Positions 13,078 through 13,102 of a DNA stretch of 13,102 bases are shown one piece after another. The stretch lies in assembly GCA_900552755.1 (NCBI GenBank), contig USAY01000048.1, positions 1 to 13,102 on the forward strand. The letters run 5' to 3'. Position numbers and translations under genes: made by a program. Positions within the stretch are counted from its first letter, which is position 1; each line of letters begins with the position of its first letter. A model generated the notes under the pieces. It saw only the letters and a list, made by a program, of their open reading frames with translations. It was not told the origin of the DNA and searched no databases. Source of the stretch: an uncultured Collinsella sp. Lineage in GTDB: Bacteria; Actinomycetota; Coriobacteriia; Coriobacteriales; Coriobacteriaceae.

Positions 13078-13102
13078 GCCGATTAGCGAGCCCCGCGCCG
13101 GA

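Overview
The window looks like chromosomal DNA from a GC-rich, Gram-positive actinobacterium, most likely a gut Coriobacteriia of the Collinsella type. This is an inference from three things: strongly GC-biased codons, a gatCAB operon of actinobacterial character beside a class C (pilus-type) sortase, and a small DUF6110-type membrane protein paired with a P1B ATPase. No rRNA, tRNA, CRISPR array or insertion sequence was seen. Almost everything is on the minus strand. The one plus-strand gene is an AraC-type regulator.

Layout from left to right. (1) 1-1604, minus: a two-gene metal module, with a small single-span membrane protein followed by the first 446 residues of a P1B-type metal ATPase that runs off the left edge. 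Its upstream region has a -35/-10 pair whose spacer is filled by an inverted repeat, a plausible metalloregulator operator. (2) 1755-5369, minus: two exporter-fold ABC half-transporters that abut exactly and probably form a heterodimer. A perfect 11-bp-stem hairpin lies just after them. (3) 5490-6488, plus: a divergent AraC-family regulator. The layout (AraC regulator divergent from two fused TMD-NBD half-transporters) recalls ybtA-ybtPQ and IrtAB-type siderophore systems, but the substrate cannot be read from the sequence. (4) 6553-7917, minus: an AAA_14/DUF4143 ATPase, less GC-rich in places than its neighbours, with a 75-bp near-perfect inverted repeat at its 5' side. (5) 8048-11809, minus: gatC-gatA-gatB, translationally coupled by TAATG overlaps, with a promoter -10 upstream and two hairpins downstream. 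(6) 11787-12094: a non-coding gap holding degenerate 21-bp tandem repeats and a long 19-bp-stem hairpin. (7) 12095-13033, minus: a class C sortase whose upstream neighbours, possibly pilin genes, lie beyond the right edge.

Functional links: GatCAB is the housekeeping amidotransferase for Gln-tRNA(Gln) and/or Asn-tRNA(Asn). The ATPase plus small protein probably forms a metal-efflux unit resembling mycobacterial CtpC-PacL1. The AraC regulator probably controls the ABC pair. The strongest leads for something under-described are the PacL-like partner of a P1B ATPase with an altered CPx motif, the long inverted repeat before the DUF4143 ATPase, a roughly 60-residue insertion in GatB, and the repeat/hairpin cluster between gatC and the sortase.
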